DNA of 64,000 nucleotides, taken from contig CAVTFG010000014.1 in assembly GCA_963734015.1 (NCBI GenBank), positions 124,001-188,000 on the forward strand, given 5' to 3'. Shown in pieces: positions 17,008 to 26,689 of this stretch. A program made the translations under genes and the position numbers. This DNA comes from JALZKA01 sp963734015 (lineage in GTDB: Bacteria > Actinomycetota > Thermoleophilia > Solirubrobacterales > 70-9). The notes under the pieces are model-generated. The model had not been told where the DNA came from and did not search any database. It was given only the letters and a program-made list of their open reading frames with translations. Every line of letters begins with the position of its first letter. Position 1 is the stretch's first letter.

Positions 17008-18377
17008 TCGTCCACGGTAGACGCTGGGAGCGTCAGCGACACATCCGCCCCTCCCTCCGGGCGGTTCACCGCGTAGGCCGCGCCTCCGTGCGCCGTCGCG
17101 ATGGTGTCGACGATCGCCAGGCCGAGCCCCGCTCCGCCCCGCCCGCGCGCGGCGTCGGCGCGGCTGAACCGCTCGAACGCGTGGGGGAGGAAGTCGTCCG
17201 GGAATCCCGCGCCCTCGTCGGTCACGTGGATTGCGACCAGGCCGTTCTCGCGCTGCGCTGACAGCCGGACCGCCCCCGCGCCGTGGCGCAGCGCGTTGTC
17301 GACCAGGCTCGTGAGCGCCTGCTCCAAACGGAGCCGGTCACCGGAGACGACGAGGTCTCCGCCCACGCCGATCTCGAGGCTGCGGTGCGTGTTCAATGCG
17401 CGGCTCCCGAACCGCTCGATCAATGTCTCGAAGAGGTCCCCCGCCGCGACCGGCTCGCGCGCAAGGGCCAGCCCCTCCTCGCCCGAGCGGGCGACTACGA
17501 GCAGCGCCTCGGCGAGTGCCACCAAGCGATCGACCTCTTCGATCGCCGAGTTGATCGAGGCGCGCAGGGCGTCCGCGTCCTCCCCGTAGCGCAGCGCGAG
17601 CTCGAGCTCCGCGCGGTGCAGCGCGAGCGGCGTCCGCAGCTCGTGGCTGGCGTCGTCCACGAACCGGCGCTCGCGCTCGATCGCCGCCTCGAGCCGCTCC
17701 AGCATCTCGTTCAGGGTGGTGCCCAGCCGTCCCAGCTCGTCGTTCACCTCGGGAACCGGCAGGCGGTCGCCCGGCTCGGTCGCCGAGATCTCCGCGGCGC
17801 GGGCACGCATCCGCTCGACCGGGCGGAGCGCCCCGCCAGCGGCCCAGTAGCCGGCCGCGGATGCCAGCAGCAGGGCCACCGGGCCGCCGATCAAGATCAG
17901 GGTCAGGAGGGTGACGAGGGTCTCGTCGCGGTCGTCCAGGGAGGCACCCACGACAACCGTGAGCCCGTCGGCGTCGGCAGGCGCGACGAGCAGCCGCGCT
18001 TCGCCGTCGAGTCCGGGCAGTGACGCCGTTTCCACTTCGCGAGGCGCGCTGCCGCTCGGCGGAACCTCGGAGGGCGCTACCAAGGGCGCGTCACCCGCCG
18101 CCGGCGTGCTGAATGCAACGGTTCCATCGGCATCCAGGACCTGTACGAAGGTTTCGTCCTCGTCCGCGAACGCGGCGGTGACCCCCTCCCCGAGGCTGGG
18201 CGAGGACGCCGCGAGCGCCGACACCTCCCCCAGTCGCGAGCGGAGGTTGTCGTCGATCGTCTCGTCCAGGTCGGAGCGGAGCTGGAGATAGAGAAAGGCG
18301 CCGAGCGCGGCGAGGAGCAGCGCCATCGCCAGCGTGAAGGCGAGGGTGACGCGCAGGCGGACGGGCAGTGAGCTCAC
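17004..18377 (-). CDS. Sensor histidine kinase
   Basis: A 457-residue membrane kinase. TM1 is LRVTLAFTLAMALLLAALGA and TM2 lies near residues 155-175, enclosing an extracellular sensor of about 120 residues. A HAMP segment (GGALRPVERMRARAAEISA) follows, then the phospho-acceptor His in DDASHELRTPLALH and the ATPase boxes DNALRHG, DEGAGFPDD and GGAGLGLAIV. The start is GTG at 18377, overlapping the regulator stop (GTGA). It pairs with the regulator upstream; the signal is unknown. Confidence 0.9.
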   Translation of the reverse strand: MSSLPVRLRVTLAFTLAMALLLAALGAFLYLQLRSDLDETIDDNLRSRLGEVSALAASSPSLGEGVTAAFADEDETFVQVLDADGTVAFSTPAAGDAPLVAPSEVPPSGSAPREVETASLPGLDGEARLLVAPADADGLTVVVGASLDDRDETLVTLLTLILIGGPVALLLASAAGYWAAGGALRPVERMRARAAEISATEPGDRLPVPEVNDELGRLGTTLNEMLERLEAAIERERRFVDDASHELRTPLALHRAELELALRYGEDADALRASINSAIEEVDRLVALAEALLVVARSGEEGLALAREPVAAGDLFETLIERFGSRALNTHRSLEIGVGGDLVVSGDRLRLEQALTSLVDNALRHGAGAVRLSAQRENGLVAIHVTDEGAGFPDDFLPHAFERFSRADAARGRGGAGLGLAIVDTIATAHGGAAYAVNRPEGGADVSLTLPASTVDE

Positions 18378-19060
18378 GCGCCGTTCTCCTTGCGGAGCCG
18401 GTAGCCGGCTCCGCGCACGGTCTCGATCGAGTTGGTTCCGAACGGCTTGTCGATCTTCTTGCGCAGGAGGCGGACGTAGGCGTCCACGACGTTCGAGCGG
18501 TTCTCGTAGTCGTAGTCCCAAGCGTGCTCGAGCAGGTCGAACCGCGAGAGGACGCGCCCGGGCCGCCGCATGAACGTCTCGAGGACGGCGAACTCCTTGG
18601 TCGACAGGGAGATCTCCTCGTCGCCGCGCCACACCTGACGCGTCGCGGGATCGAGGCGCAGGGCTCCCACCTCCAGGACGACGGGACGCTCGGCGTCGCC
18701 CCGGCGCACGAGGGCGCGCAGCCGCGCGAGGAACTCGGCGTAGGAGAACGGCTTGGTCAGGTAGTCGTCCGCACCGGCGTCGAGGCCGGCGACCCGGTCG
18801 CGGACGGCGTCCCGGGCGGTGAGCATGAGCACCGGCGACCAGACGCCCGCGTCGCGGAGCCTGCGGCAGATCTCGAACCCGTCCATGCCGGGGAGCATCA
18901 CGTCGAGCACGATCACGTCGTAGCGGGTGGCCTCCGCTCGGGGCAGCGCGTCCTCGCCGTCGGTCGCGACGTCGACCGCGTCGCCCTCGGCTACGAGGCC
19001 GCGGCGCAGCAGCGCCGCCATCTTGGGCTCGTCTTCCACGATCAGAATCCGCATGGCCAC
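18374..19060 (-). CDS. OmpR/PhoB-family response regulator
   Basis: A 228-residue protein. The receiver domain has the acidic pair in LIVEDEPKMA, the phospho-Asp in VIVLDVMLPGMDGFE, Thr in LMLTARD and Lys in YLTKPFSYAE. The winged-helix output domain shows EISLSTKEFAVLETFMRRPG and VDAYVRLLRKKIDKPF, then RGAGYRL. It is the partner of the downstream kinase. Direct repeats just upstream of its start suggest autoregulation. Confidence 0.93.
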   Translation of the reverse strand: MAMRILIVEDEPKMAALLRRGLVAEGDAVDVATDGEDALPRAEATRYDVIVLDVMLPGMDGFEICRRLRDAGVWSPVLMLTARDAVRDRVAGLDAGADDYLTKPFSYAEFLARLRALVRRGDAERPVVLEVGALRLDPATRQVWRGDEEISLSTKEFAVLETFMRRPGRVLSRFDLLEHAWDYDYENRSNVVDAYVRLLRKKIDKPFGTNSIETVRGAGYRLRKENGA

Positions 19061-19077
19061 TCAGGTTGCGGGGGTTC

Positions 19078-19130
19078 GATGAAAGAAAGATGAAAGAGGT
19101 AGGCGCGCGGGCGGCGAATTTCACGGGACG
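19078..19130. promoter_or_regulatory. Candidate response-regulator binding repeats
   Basis: GATGAAAGA occurs at 19078 and again at 19089, an 11-bp period typical of tandem OmpR/PhoB-type half sites on one DNA face. About 30 bp further, the opposite strand carries TGAA twice, also 11 bp apart (GATGAACGTCC then CGTGAAATTCG). The sites lie between the divergent regulator operon and the lipoprotein gene, so both could be targets. Confidence 0.45.
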
Positions 19131-19185
19131 TTCATCGCCGGCGCTTAGACCTGCCCCGATGTCAAGCGAGCGATGGGAGTTGACC

Positions 19186-19965
19186 ATGAGATCGGGATAC
19201 GCGGCATTGGGAGCGTCGGTGCTGGCCGTTGGACTGGCGGCGTGCGGCGGCGATGACACGACCACCACGGTCACCGAGTCGGCGACCAGTGGAGACCCGT
19301 CCGCAAGCGGCGGCCTGCCTCAGGGCAGCGAGCCGGCCGACCTGGATCCGTCCGAGTTCACGACCGAGATCGACAACGAGTACTGGCCGATGGCGGTCGG
19401 CTCGCGTTGGGTGTATCGGGAGACGGACACCGAGGGGGCCGAGCAGAAGGTCGTAGTCACGGTCACCGACCGGACGAAGCAGATCGCCAACGGCATCGAG
19501 GCGCGTGTGGTGCACGACGTCGTGACCGAGGACGGCGAGCCGGTCGAGGTGACCGACGACTGGTACGCCCAGGACGCGGATGGCAACATCTGGTATCTCG
19601 GCGAAGCGACGACCGAGTACGAGAACGGCAAGCCGGTCACAACGGCGGGATCGTTCGAGGCGGGCGTGGGCGGCGCCGAGCCCGGGATCATCATGCCGGC
19701 CGATCCGCAGCCGGGCATGACGTACCGCCAGGAGTACTACGAGGGTGAGGCGGAGGATCTCGGCGAGATCGTCCGGCTCGACCAGCAGGCGGAGGTGCCC
19801 GCGGGTCACTTCAAGGCCGTGGTGATGACCAAGGACACGAACCCGCTCGAGCCGAAGATCCTCGAGCTCAAGTTCTACGCCCCCGGCGTGGGGCCGGTGC
19901 TGGCGACCTCGGTCTCCGGCGGCTCGGACCGCGAAGAGCTCCTGAGCTTCAGGCCCGGGAGCTAG
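19186..19965 (+). CDS. Lipoprotein of unknown function
   Basis: A 259-residue protein with a lipoprotein signal ending in the lipobox GLAAC|GGDD, followed by a Thr/Ser-rich linker. The body contains DNEYWPMAVGSRWVYRETDT and YAQDADGNIWYLGEATTEYE and a C-terminal YAPGVGPVLA, a beta-rich pattern common in secreted actinobacterial proteins of unknown role. GGGAG lies about 6 nt before ATG 19186; an in-frame ATG at 19159 is less likely. It diverges from the two-component operon and may be its target. Confidence 0.75.
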   Translation: MRSGYAALGASVLAVGLAACGGDDTTTTVTESATSGDPSASGGLPQGSEPADLDPSEFTTEIDNEYWPMAVGSRWVYRETDTEGAEQKVVVTVTDRTKQIANGIEARVVHDVVTEDGEPVEVTDDWYAQDADGNIWYLGEATTEYENGKPVTTAGSFEAGVGGAEPGIIMPADPQPGMTYRQEYYEGEAEDLGEIVRLDQQAEVPAGHFKAVVMTKDTNPLEPKILELKFYAPGVGPVLATSVSGGSDREELLSFRPGS

Positions 19966-20548
19966 CGATCCCCGCAACGACCCTGGTCGCGACGTCGACC
20001 AGGGTCGCGCGCGGGACGTCCGGGTGCTCGGCCCACCAGAGCACGAGCGCCGCGAGGCCCTGGCTCAGGAACTCGGCCGTGGCCTCGACCTGGTCGGCCG
20101 GTATCTCGAAACCCGGGTGCCCGCCAAGGAACGACGCCATCACCTCGCGGGCGCGCTCGTGCACCTCGGCGCGGGCGCGCTGGACGTCCTCGTCGCCGCC
20201 GTGATCACGGAAGAGCATGCGCCAGCGCTGCTGGTTCTCGTGGGCGTAGGCCAGCCAGCCGTCGAGGATCGACCGGGCGAGGTCCTCGAGCGACAGGTCG
20301 GTTGGGAGGTCGGCGACGAACGTCGGCAGGTCCTCGCGATGGCGCGCGAGGACCGCCAGATAGAGGCCGGTCTTCGAGCCGAAATGCCGGTAGAGGATGG
20401 GCTTCGTGACGCCCGCGTCGGCGGCGATGTCCTCGAGGCGGGTGGCGTCGTAACCGGTCGACCCGAAGCGATTCATCGCGGCGCGCATGATGACCTCGCG
20501 CCGCTCCGCAGCCGGCAATCGGGACTTTGTTGTGGTCGGGGTCGCCAT
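19949..20548 (-). CDS. TetR/AcrR-family transcriptional regulator
   Basis: A 199-residue regulator. The N-terminal HTH is AMNRFGSTGYDATRLEDIAA followed by GVTKPILYRHFGSKTGLYLA, with a C-terminal all-helical ligand domain. It is divergent from a cupin gene, with two palindromic sites between them, the classical local-repressor layout. Its 3' end overlaps the convergent lipoprotein gene by 17 bp. Confidence 0.9.
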   Translation of the reverse strand: MATPTTTKSRLPAAERREVIMRAAMNRFGSTGYDATRLEDIAADAGVTKPILYRHFGSKTGLYLAVLARHREDLPTFVADLPTDLSLEDLARSILDGWLAYAHENQQRWRMLFRDHGGDEDVQRARAEVHERAREVMASFLGGHPGFEIPADQVEATAEFLSQGLAALVLWWAEHPDVPRATLVDVATRVVAGIASSRA

Positions 20549-20549
20549 G

Positions 20550-20592
20550 GTTACCTCTGAGTAACTTACGTGCTATGTTACCCGCAGGTAAT
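20550..20592. promoter_or_regulatory. Two TetR-type palindromic operators
   Basis: GTTACCTCTGAGTAAC at 20550-20565 and GTTACCCGCAGGTAAT at 20577-20592 are similar 16-bp inverted repeats with GTTAC(C) half sites, 27 bp apart centre to centre. They fill the gap between the divergent TetR and cupin starts and are the likely binding sites of that regulator. Confidence 0.7.
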
Positions 20593-20615
20593 GACGGAAA
20601 GCAAGGAGGTCCGAG

Positions 20616-21116
20616 ATGAGTGAGCCAACCGTCGACCCGGTCCACGGGGTCCGCTACGAATTCGAGCAAGACGGGGGCGACCTGTTGACGGTCGACTCCT
20701 GGATGCAGGATGGCGGCGGCCTGCCCAAGCACTACCACCCCATCCAGGAGGAGATCTGGTGGGTGGAGGACGGCGAGGTCAGCTTCCACCTCGACGGCGA
20801 GTGGCGGACGTTGCGACCGGAGGACGGCAAGGTCGTCGTTCCTCCCGGGACCGTGCACGGCCTCGAGAACAAGAGCGGTTCGGAGACGCATCTTCGCGCC
20901 GAGGTGCGCCCGCCACTGGACCTGCAGGACTTCCTGACGGACAGCGCGCGAGCAGCGCGCGAGGGGCTGTTCATGAAGGGCGGGATCCCCAAGAGCTGGC
21001 GCGGGGCGAAGTGGGCGGCTGGATTCCTCGCCCGTCACGAGGACCAGACGGTGATGACGTTCCCGCCCCGCTTCGTTCAGAGGATGATGCGCCCGCTGGC
21101 CCGCCTGGGCGGATAG
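20616..21116 (+). CDS. Cupin domain protein
   Basis: A 166-residue single cupin. Metal ligands are seen in LPKHYHPIQEEIWWVEDGEV (H-x-H-x4-E) and in PPGTVHGLEN (second-box His). The C-terminal 60 residues form a helical extension (FLTDSARAAREGLFM). An AAGGAGGT ribosome site precedes the ATG. It sits opposite a TetR gene whose operators lie in its promoter, so expression probably responds to a small ligand. The substrate is unknown. Confidence 0.8.
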   Translation: MSEPTVDPVHGVRYEFEQDGGDLLTVDSWMQDGGGLPKHYHPIQEEIWWVEDGEVSFHLDGEWRTLRPEDGKVVVPPGTVHGLENKSGSETHLRAEVRPPLDLQDFLTDSARAAREGLFMKGGIPKSWRGAKWAAGFLARHEDQTVMTFPPRFVQRMMRPLARLGG

Positions 21117-21199
21117 CTCCGCAGCGACTACTCGCGTTCGCGGCGGCCGAGGGTGAGCGGACGGACCTGCGATTCGGTCGCGCATAGCCGATGCCAGAG

Positions 21200-21272
21200 T
21201 GGAGCCAGCCGGATTCGAACCGGCGGCCTCCCGGATGCAAACCGGACGCTCTACCAACTGAGCTATGGCCCC
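21200..21272 (-). tRNA. tRNA-Ala(UGC)
   Basis: A 73-nt cloverleaf. The acceptor stem GGGGCCA/TGGCTCC includes G3-U70, the alanine identity pair. The D-arm is TAGCTCAGTTGGTAGAGC, the anticodon loop TTTGCAT has anticodon TGC, and the T-arm is CCGGTTCGAATCCGG. The discriminator is A, and CCA is not encoded. Confidence 0.97.
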
Positions 21273-21307
21273 TCGCGCCTGATTGTAGGTCGCTTCACCG
21301 TCCGTTC

Positions 21308-21327
21308 ACCCGGCGCGCAAGCCGGGT
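21308..21327. other. GC hairpin between tRNA-Ala and gdhA
   Basis: ACCCGGC-GCGCAA-GCCGGGT is a 7-bp stem with a 6-nt loop. It lies upstream of both the divergent tRNA and gdhA and has no U-run. The function is unclear. Confidence 0.3.
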
Positions 21328-21376
21328 AGAGACGTTGTGAGAGGATCAGCGGCAGGAGTACCCACCGAGGAGGGTG

Positions 21377-22756
<1,380 letters not shown>

Positions 22757-22762
22757 CCGCGC

Positions 22763-23632
22763 CTAGAAATCGAAGTCCTTCGGTTCTCCCTGTTCGAACC
22801 AGAGCTCGTCGTCGTCCGGGTTGTCCCGGAGGAACTCGGGCGTCTCCTCGAGGACGTCCTCCCCCTCTTCCTCGTCCTCCGCCTCAGCCTCGGCCGGAAC
22901 CGGGACCTCCTCCGCCTCACCCGCTGAAGCCTCCTCGGCGGGAGCCTGCTCGGGCTCCACCGCCATCTCCTCACTCGCCGGCTCGGTCTCCTCGACCGCC
23001 CTCATCTCGTCGACCGGCGTCGCCTCGTCGACGGGCGCGGCCTCCTCGCCGGTGGCCGGCTCCTCCACCGCCTCCTCGCCGGTCGGCGGCTGGTCCTCGG
23101 TCGCCGCGGGTTCGTCGAGCTCGTCCTTCAAATCCAGGTCCAGCTCACCGAGCTCGATCGGTTCCGGAGTCTGGTCGAAGAACTCGGTCGGTTGGTCCGC
23201 GATCGCCTCGCGCTCGGTGGTGCTGAAGCTGTCGGCGCCCGTGTCCTCGACCGGGCCCTCGTCGGCCGGAGGCGCCTCCGGCTTCGCCTCGGGATCGGCG
23301 AGCAGCGCGTCGCCGTGGGGCGCGGCCTCATCGCTCGGCTCCGCGACGGGCGCGACCGGCTCCTCGGCCGTCGCCGATGCGGATTCCTCACCCGGTGCGG
23401 CCGGCTCCTCCGCCGTCACCGCCTCGCGAGCCTCGGAAGCTGCCTCCGCCGGCCCGTCGGTCTCCGCCCCGCCCTCGGCCGCGGACTCCCCCGTCTCTGG
23501 AAAGTCGGGGTCGCCGGGCCGGGCCGGAGGCCCGAAGGCCTCGTCCTCGAGCTGCTGCAGCTCGTCCTCGTCGGCGCCTTGGCGGCGCTTCAGGTCGAGG
23601 TGCTGGCGGATGGCGTCGTCGAAGATTCCCAT
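22763..23632 (-). CDS. Highly acidic, low-complexity protein with structured ends
   Basis: A 289-residue protein. The first 30 residues (MGIFDDAIRQHLDLKRRQGA) look like an amphipathic helix, and the last 25 contain TPEFLRDNPDDDELWFEQ and end PKDFDF. The roughly 220 residues between are almost entirely Glu, Ala, Pro, Asp and Thr. It has no signal peptide or TM. The pattern suggests a disordered acidic linker holding two interaction ends apart. Function is not recognised. It is convergent with gdhA. Confidence 0.65.
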   Translation of the reverse strand: MGIFDDAIRQHLDLKRRQGADEDELQQLEDEAFGPPARPGDPDFPETGESAAEGGAETDGPAEAASEAREAVTAEEPAAPGEESASATAEEPVAPVAEPSDEAAPHGDALLADPEAKPEAPPADEGPVEDTGADSFSTTEREAIADQPTEFFDQTPEPIELGELDLDLKDELDEPAATEDQPPTGEEAVEEPATGEEAAPVDEATPVDEMRAVEETEPASEEMAVEPEQAPAEEASAGEAEEVPVPAEAEAEDEEEGEDVLEETPEFLRDNPDDDELWFEQGEPKDFDF

Positions 23633-23656
23633 CGCGGGAGTACCCGGCGCTAAAGA

Positions 23657-25516
23657 CTAACGATGCGATGGCGTCACGACGGGCGCCGTCACCACGCGGT
23701 TCTTGCCTTGCCGTTTCGCTTCGTAGAGCGCTTCGTCGGCCGCTTCAAAGAGATGGCGCACGTCGGCCGCGCCCCCCGGCAGGGTGGCGGTGCCGAAACT
23801 CGCGGTCACCCGGATCGGCGCGCGGCCGTCGGACGCCGCCACCACCTCGGCTGCGAGCCGAACCCGGATGCGCTCGGCCAGCTCGACCGCGCCCTCGGAG
23901 CCGGTTTCCGGCAGCGCCACCACGAACTCCTCGCCGCCATAACGAGCGGCCTCGTCGATCGCGCGCGGCTCGGACTGCAGGATCTTCCCCACCATCCGCA
24001 GCACCTCGTCGCCCTCGAGGTGGCCGTGGGTGTCGTTGACGCGCTTGAAGTCGTCCAGGTCGAGGAGGACCAGCGACAGGTCGTGCCCGAACCGCTCGGC
24101 GCGCGCCGCCTCGCGGTCGAGCGTCTCCCGGAACGACCGGTTGTTGGCCAGGCCGGTCAGCTCGTCCGTGACCGCCTGCTCGGAGACCCGCTCGTGCGCG
24201 GTGATGTTCTCGATCGACGTCGAAGCCTTCTCGAGCAGGATCACGAACACCTCCCGCTCGCGCGAATCGAACTCACCACCCTCACGGCCGACGGCGAGCG
24301 TGCCCGCCACGTACCCCTCGCGCTCCAAGGGCGCAGCCAAGGCCTGGCCGTCACCGCGGCGGGCGATCACCTGCGTGCCGTCCTGCGTGGCTCGCTTCCG
24401 GCCGGCGAGCGTCGCCACCTTGGCGGGCTCCGTCAAACCGTCCTGACGCTCGATCACCGTGCCGTCGTTCAGCGTCACCAGCGCGTACGTCGCCGAGCAT
24501 CCGCCCAGCGCCGCCTCGGCGACGATGCCGAGCAGCGCGTTCTGGTCCAGCCCCGATGCGACCGCCTCGCCAAGCCGGGTCACCATGCCGTCGAGCTCCG
24601 TCCGCTGCCGGCGGAGCTGCTCGATCTGCGCCTCCAGCCGGTCGCTCATCTCGTTGAACTCGGTCGCGAGGCCGGCCATCTCGTCACGGCCCACCACGGG
24701 CACCCGGCCCGAGAAATCCCCGGCCCCGATCCGCCGCGCGGCATCCAGCATCGAGCCGATCTGGCCCTGGAGCGCCCGGAAGACGACGAGGATGAAGCCC
24801 ACGGCGATCGCCAGGAAGATCGCGAGCGCCGCGACGATCCGCGGCCGGGAGTCGAAGAAGCCGCCCGCCTCGGTGCCCGTGAACACGACGACCCGCATGG
24901 AGCCACCCTCCGGGAGCGCTCCCGCAGCCGCGCGCAGCGTCTCGCCCTCGACGTCCACGTCGGCCGAGCTTCCGGCCCTGGGGAGCTCCACGCCCTCGGC
25001 CCCGGGGGCGCCCGCGACGAAGCCCAGGTCGCTGACCAGTGCCGCGTTCAGCCCGGTCAGCTCGCCGACCTCGCGGACATACGCGTCAGGGTCGGTGACC
25101 GATCCTGAGAGCGCGTAGCGTCCGGCCCGTCCCGTCGTGCGAACGGTCGCGGCTGCGATCTCCTCACCACCCCCGATCGCGTCGATCACCGGTCCGTTCG
25201 GCGGCTCCACGGCGAGCCGTTCGAGGCCCGCTTCGCTCCCCGCCGCGCGCGCCGCACTCTCGATCTGGGCCGGATTCCCTGATTGCAGCGCAGCGACGAT
25301 GTCCTGGTCCGAAAGCAGCTCGCTCACGGCGTCCCCGGCCGCCTCGACCTCGCGTTCGTAGACGGTGAGCGCGGTCGAAAGCCCGGTCGAGAGGCTCGCG
25401 TCCGCCTTCCCCGACGTCGAATCGCGGGTCACGTTCACGACCAGCAGCGCGATCGCGGCGATCGGGATCACCACGATCAGCAGGAAGAACAGGGCCAGCC
25501 TGCCGCGGAAACTCAC
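23657..25516 (-). CDS. Membrane diguanylate cyclase with HAMP and GGDEF domains
   Basis: A 619-residue protein. TM1 (ALFFLLIVVIPIAAIALLVV), an extracytoplasmic sensor of about 190 residues and TM2 (IVAALAIFLAIAVGFILVVF) are followed by a HAMP segment (RRIGAGDFSGRVPVVGRDEM), a GAF-like region (about 310-450) and a GGDEF domain with active site RYGGEEF. RAID five residues before GGEEF is the RxxD inhibitory site, so c-di-GMP feedback is expected. It makes c-di-GMP from two GTP in response to an external signal. Confidence 0.92.
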   Translation of the reverse strand: MSFRGRLALFFLLIVVIPIAAIALLVVNVTRDSTSGKADASLSTGLSTALTVYEREVEAAGDAVSELLSDQDIVAALQSGNPAQIESAARAAGSEAGLERLAVEPPNGPVIDAIGGGEEIAAATVRTTGRAGRYALSGSVTDPDAYVREVGELTGLNAALVSDLGFVAGAPGAEGVELPRAGSSADVDVEGETLRAAAGALPEGGSMRVVVFTGTEAGGFFDSRPRIVAALAIFLAIAVGFILVVFRALQGQIGSMLDAARRIGAGDFSGRVPVVGRDEMAGLATEFNEMSDRLEAQIEQLRRQRTELDGMVTRLGEAVASGLDQNALLGIVAEAALGGCSATYALVTLNDGTVIERQDGLTEPAKVATLAGRKRATQDGTQVIARRGDGQALAAPLEREGYVAGTLAVGREGGEFDSREREVFVILLEKASTSIENITAHERVSEQAVTDELTGLANNRSFRETLDREAARAERFGHDLSLVLLDLDDFKRVNDTHGHLEGDEVLRMVGKILQSEPRAIDEAARYGGEEFVVALPETGSEGAVELAERIRVRLAAEVVAASDGRAPIRVTASFGTATLPGGAADVRHLFEAADEALYEAKRQGKNRVVTAPVVTPSHR

Positions 25517-25640
25517 AGCGGGAGCTTAGATCGGCGCTGCCGCCGGAACCCCCGGTCGGACTGGATTCTGCAACTGCCTGGGCAGGGCCGCGAGCATCTT
25601 CCGACCATCTATCCTTGACCCGCGCCGCCAGCGGCGCCGC

Positions 25641-25713
25641 GGGGCTATAGCTCAGATGGAAGAGCGCCTGGATCGCACCCAGGAGGTCGCCGGTTCGAGT
25701 CCGGCTAGCTCCA
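25641..25713 (+). tRNA. tRNA-Ala(CGC), integration target
   Basis: A 73-nt cloverleaf: acceptor GGGGCTA/TAGCTCC with G3-U70, D-arm TAGCTCAGATGGAAGAGC, anticodon stem CCTGG/CCAGG with loop ATCGCAC (anticodon CGC), T-arm CCGGTTCGAGTCCGG, discriminator A, no encoded CCA. Five partial copies of its 3' part occur downstream, so this is the attB target and the intact tRNA was restored by the inserted DNA. Confidence 0.97.
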
Positions 25714-25752
25714 CTCCCGGTTGCTCGGCGCCAACGCGGAGGCCCCTCTGAC

Positions 25753-25780
25753 GCTCTTGCTTCTCGCGCAATGCGAGAGC
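25753..25780. repeat. Island hairpin repeat, copy 1
   Basis: GCTCTTGC pairs with GCGAGAGC (8 bp, one G-U) around a 12-nt loop containing TCTCGCGCA. Related sequences containing TCGCGCAAAGC occur at 26264 and 29416. It lies 40 nt after the tRNA and could be a terminator or small palindromic repeat. Confidence 0.45.
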
Positions 25781-25821
25781 CGGTACGCAGGCTGAGGTGG
25801 GGAGATGGTGTCCTCGACGCA

Positions 25822-26191
25822 TTAGCTCTCGGCGGCTTTTCTTATTCTCTCGAGATCTCTCGCGTGTGACCGCCCAACGGTTCTCGAATAGTCGATCCTG
25901 TTGCAGAGCCGGTGCGCAAGGATTGAGTTGTCGACGGTTCTTTGGCCCCCATCTCGCTTTGGAATTGGGGAATGCTCGTGGGTCGGATTCCAGTCGCTGT
26001 ATTCGGTGACCGATACGAAGTGCGAGGCACCACCCAGCTTTTCGGGACAGAAGCACTCGCGCATCCCGCACTTCACCTCTGTGATGTAGCCAAGCTCCGC
26101 AGCCGTGACGAGGATGCCCTTGACGCCCAAGCGCTCTGAGTTCCTTGGCCACTTCCGCACCTCGCGCCGGGTCCAGCGGTGGTCTTGTCAC
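25822..26191 (-). pseudogene. Small HNH-endonuclease-like protein, probable frameshift
   Basis: The conserved part carries KCGMRECFCPEKLGG (Cys-rich), then NPTHEHSPIPKRDGG and VDNSILAHRLCN, which match the H...N...H order of the HNH (beta-beta-alpha metal) nuclease fold. The N-terminal MTRPPLDPARGAEVAKELRA lies in another frame and joins at LG|VKGILVT if one C near 26126-26128 is removed. Total length is 3n+1. Read this way it is about 122 residues starting at GTG 26191. A complete shorter reading from ATG 26160 (112 residues) is possible. It is the first cargo gene after the tRNA. Confidence 0.5.
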
Positions 26192-26263
26192 ACGGAAAGG
26201 CTATCCCCGAATCCGGCCACCTCACCAGGGAACACCTGCGTTGCCTGAGGCGGTAGCCTCTCG

Positions 26264-26291
26264 CCTGCTAGCGCTTTTCGCGCAAAGCAGG
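26264..26291. repeat. Island hairpin repeat, copy 2
   Basis: CCTGC...GCAGG encloses GCGC-TTTTC-GCGC, a nested hairpin. It shares the TCGCGCAAAGC string with the copy at 29416 and lies between the HNH-like and cupin genes, just after the cupin stop. Confidence 0.45.
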
Positions 26292-26301
26292 GGCCGTCGC
26301 C

Positions 26302-26643
26302 CTATTTAAGGTCCGTCTCGGGCGGCGCAAAGATCACCAGGAGCTCGAGGTCCTCGGCGATGTCGACGAAACGGTGCTCGGCAAGCTTGGTTACGAAGGC
26401 GATCGACCCAGGCTCTACCGCCTGTCGCTTCCCCTCGACTTCGAGCTCAGCACGCCCCGCGAGCACGTAGTAGATCTCGTCCTCGGCGTGCGGCGTTTGA
26501 TGATCGGTTTCCCCTGCGGGGAGGCGGTAGACGCCTGCGCTGAACATCCCCGCACGCAGAAATTCCCGCCAGTGATCACCCGCGGCGCGTGCCGCCTCGA
26601 CGATCTGGTCGAGCTCAACGGCCACAGAGCGCGGCTCGGGCAT
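26302..26643 (-). CDS. Small cupin protein
   Basis: A 113-residue single cupin_2 domain. TDHQTPHAEDEIYYVLAGRA gives the first-box ligands and AEHRFVDI the second-box His. It has no other domain. It is cargo of segment 1, flanked by two hairpins. The substrate is unknown, and relatives range from dioxygenases to sugar isomerases and regulators. Confidence 0.75.
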   Translation of the reverse strand: MPEPRSVAVELDQIVEAARAAGDHWREFLRAGMFSAGVYRLPAGETDHQTPHAEDEIYYVLAGRAELEVEGKRQAVEPGSIAFVTKLAEHRFVDIAEDLELLVIFAPPETDLK

Positions 26644-26689
26644 GGGCGGATGATATGTCGGCTAGTCGGGAACGATGTCAACGACGGGC

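Noticed and set aside
22821..23660. Ser/Ala-rich plus-strand frame opposite the acidic protein
   Set aside because: It is the mirror of Glu/Ala codons in the minus-strand gene. It has no ribosome site or domain.
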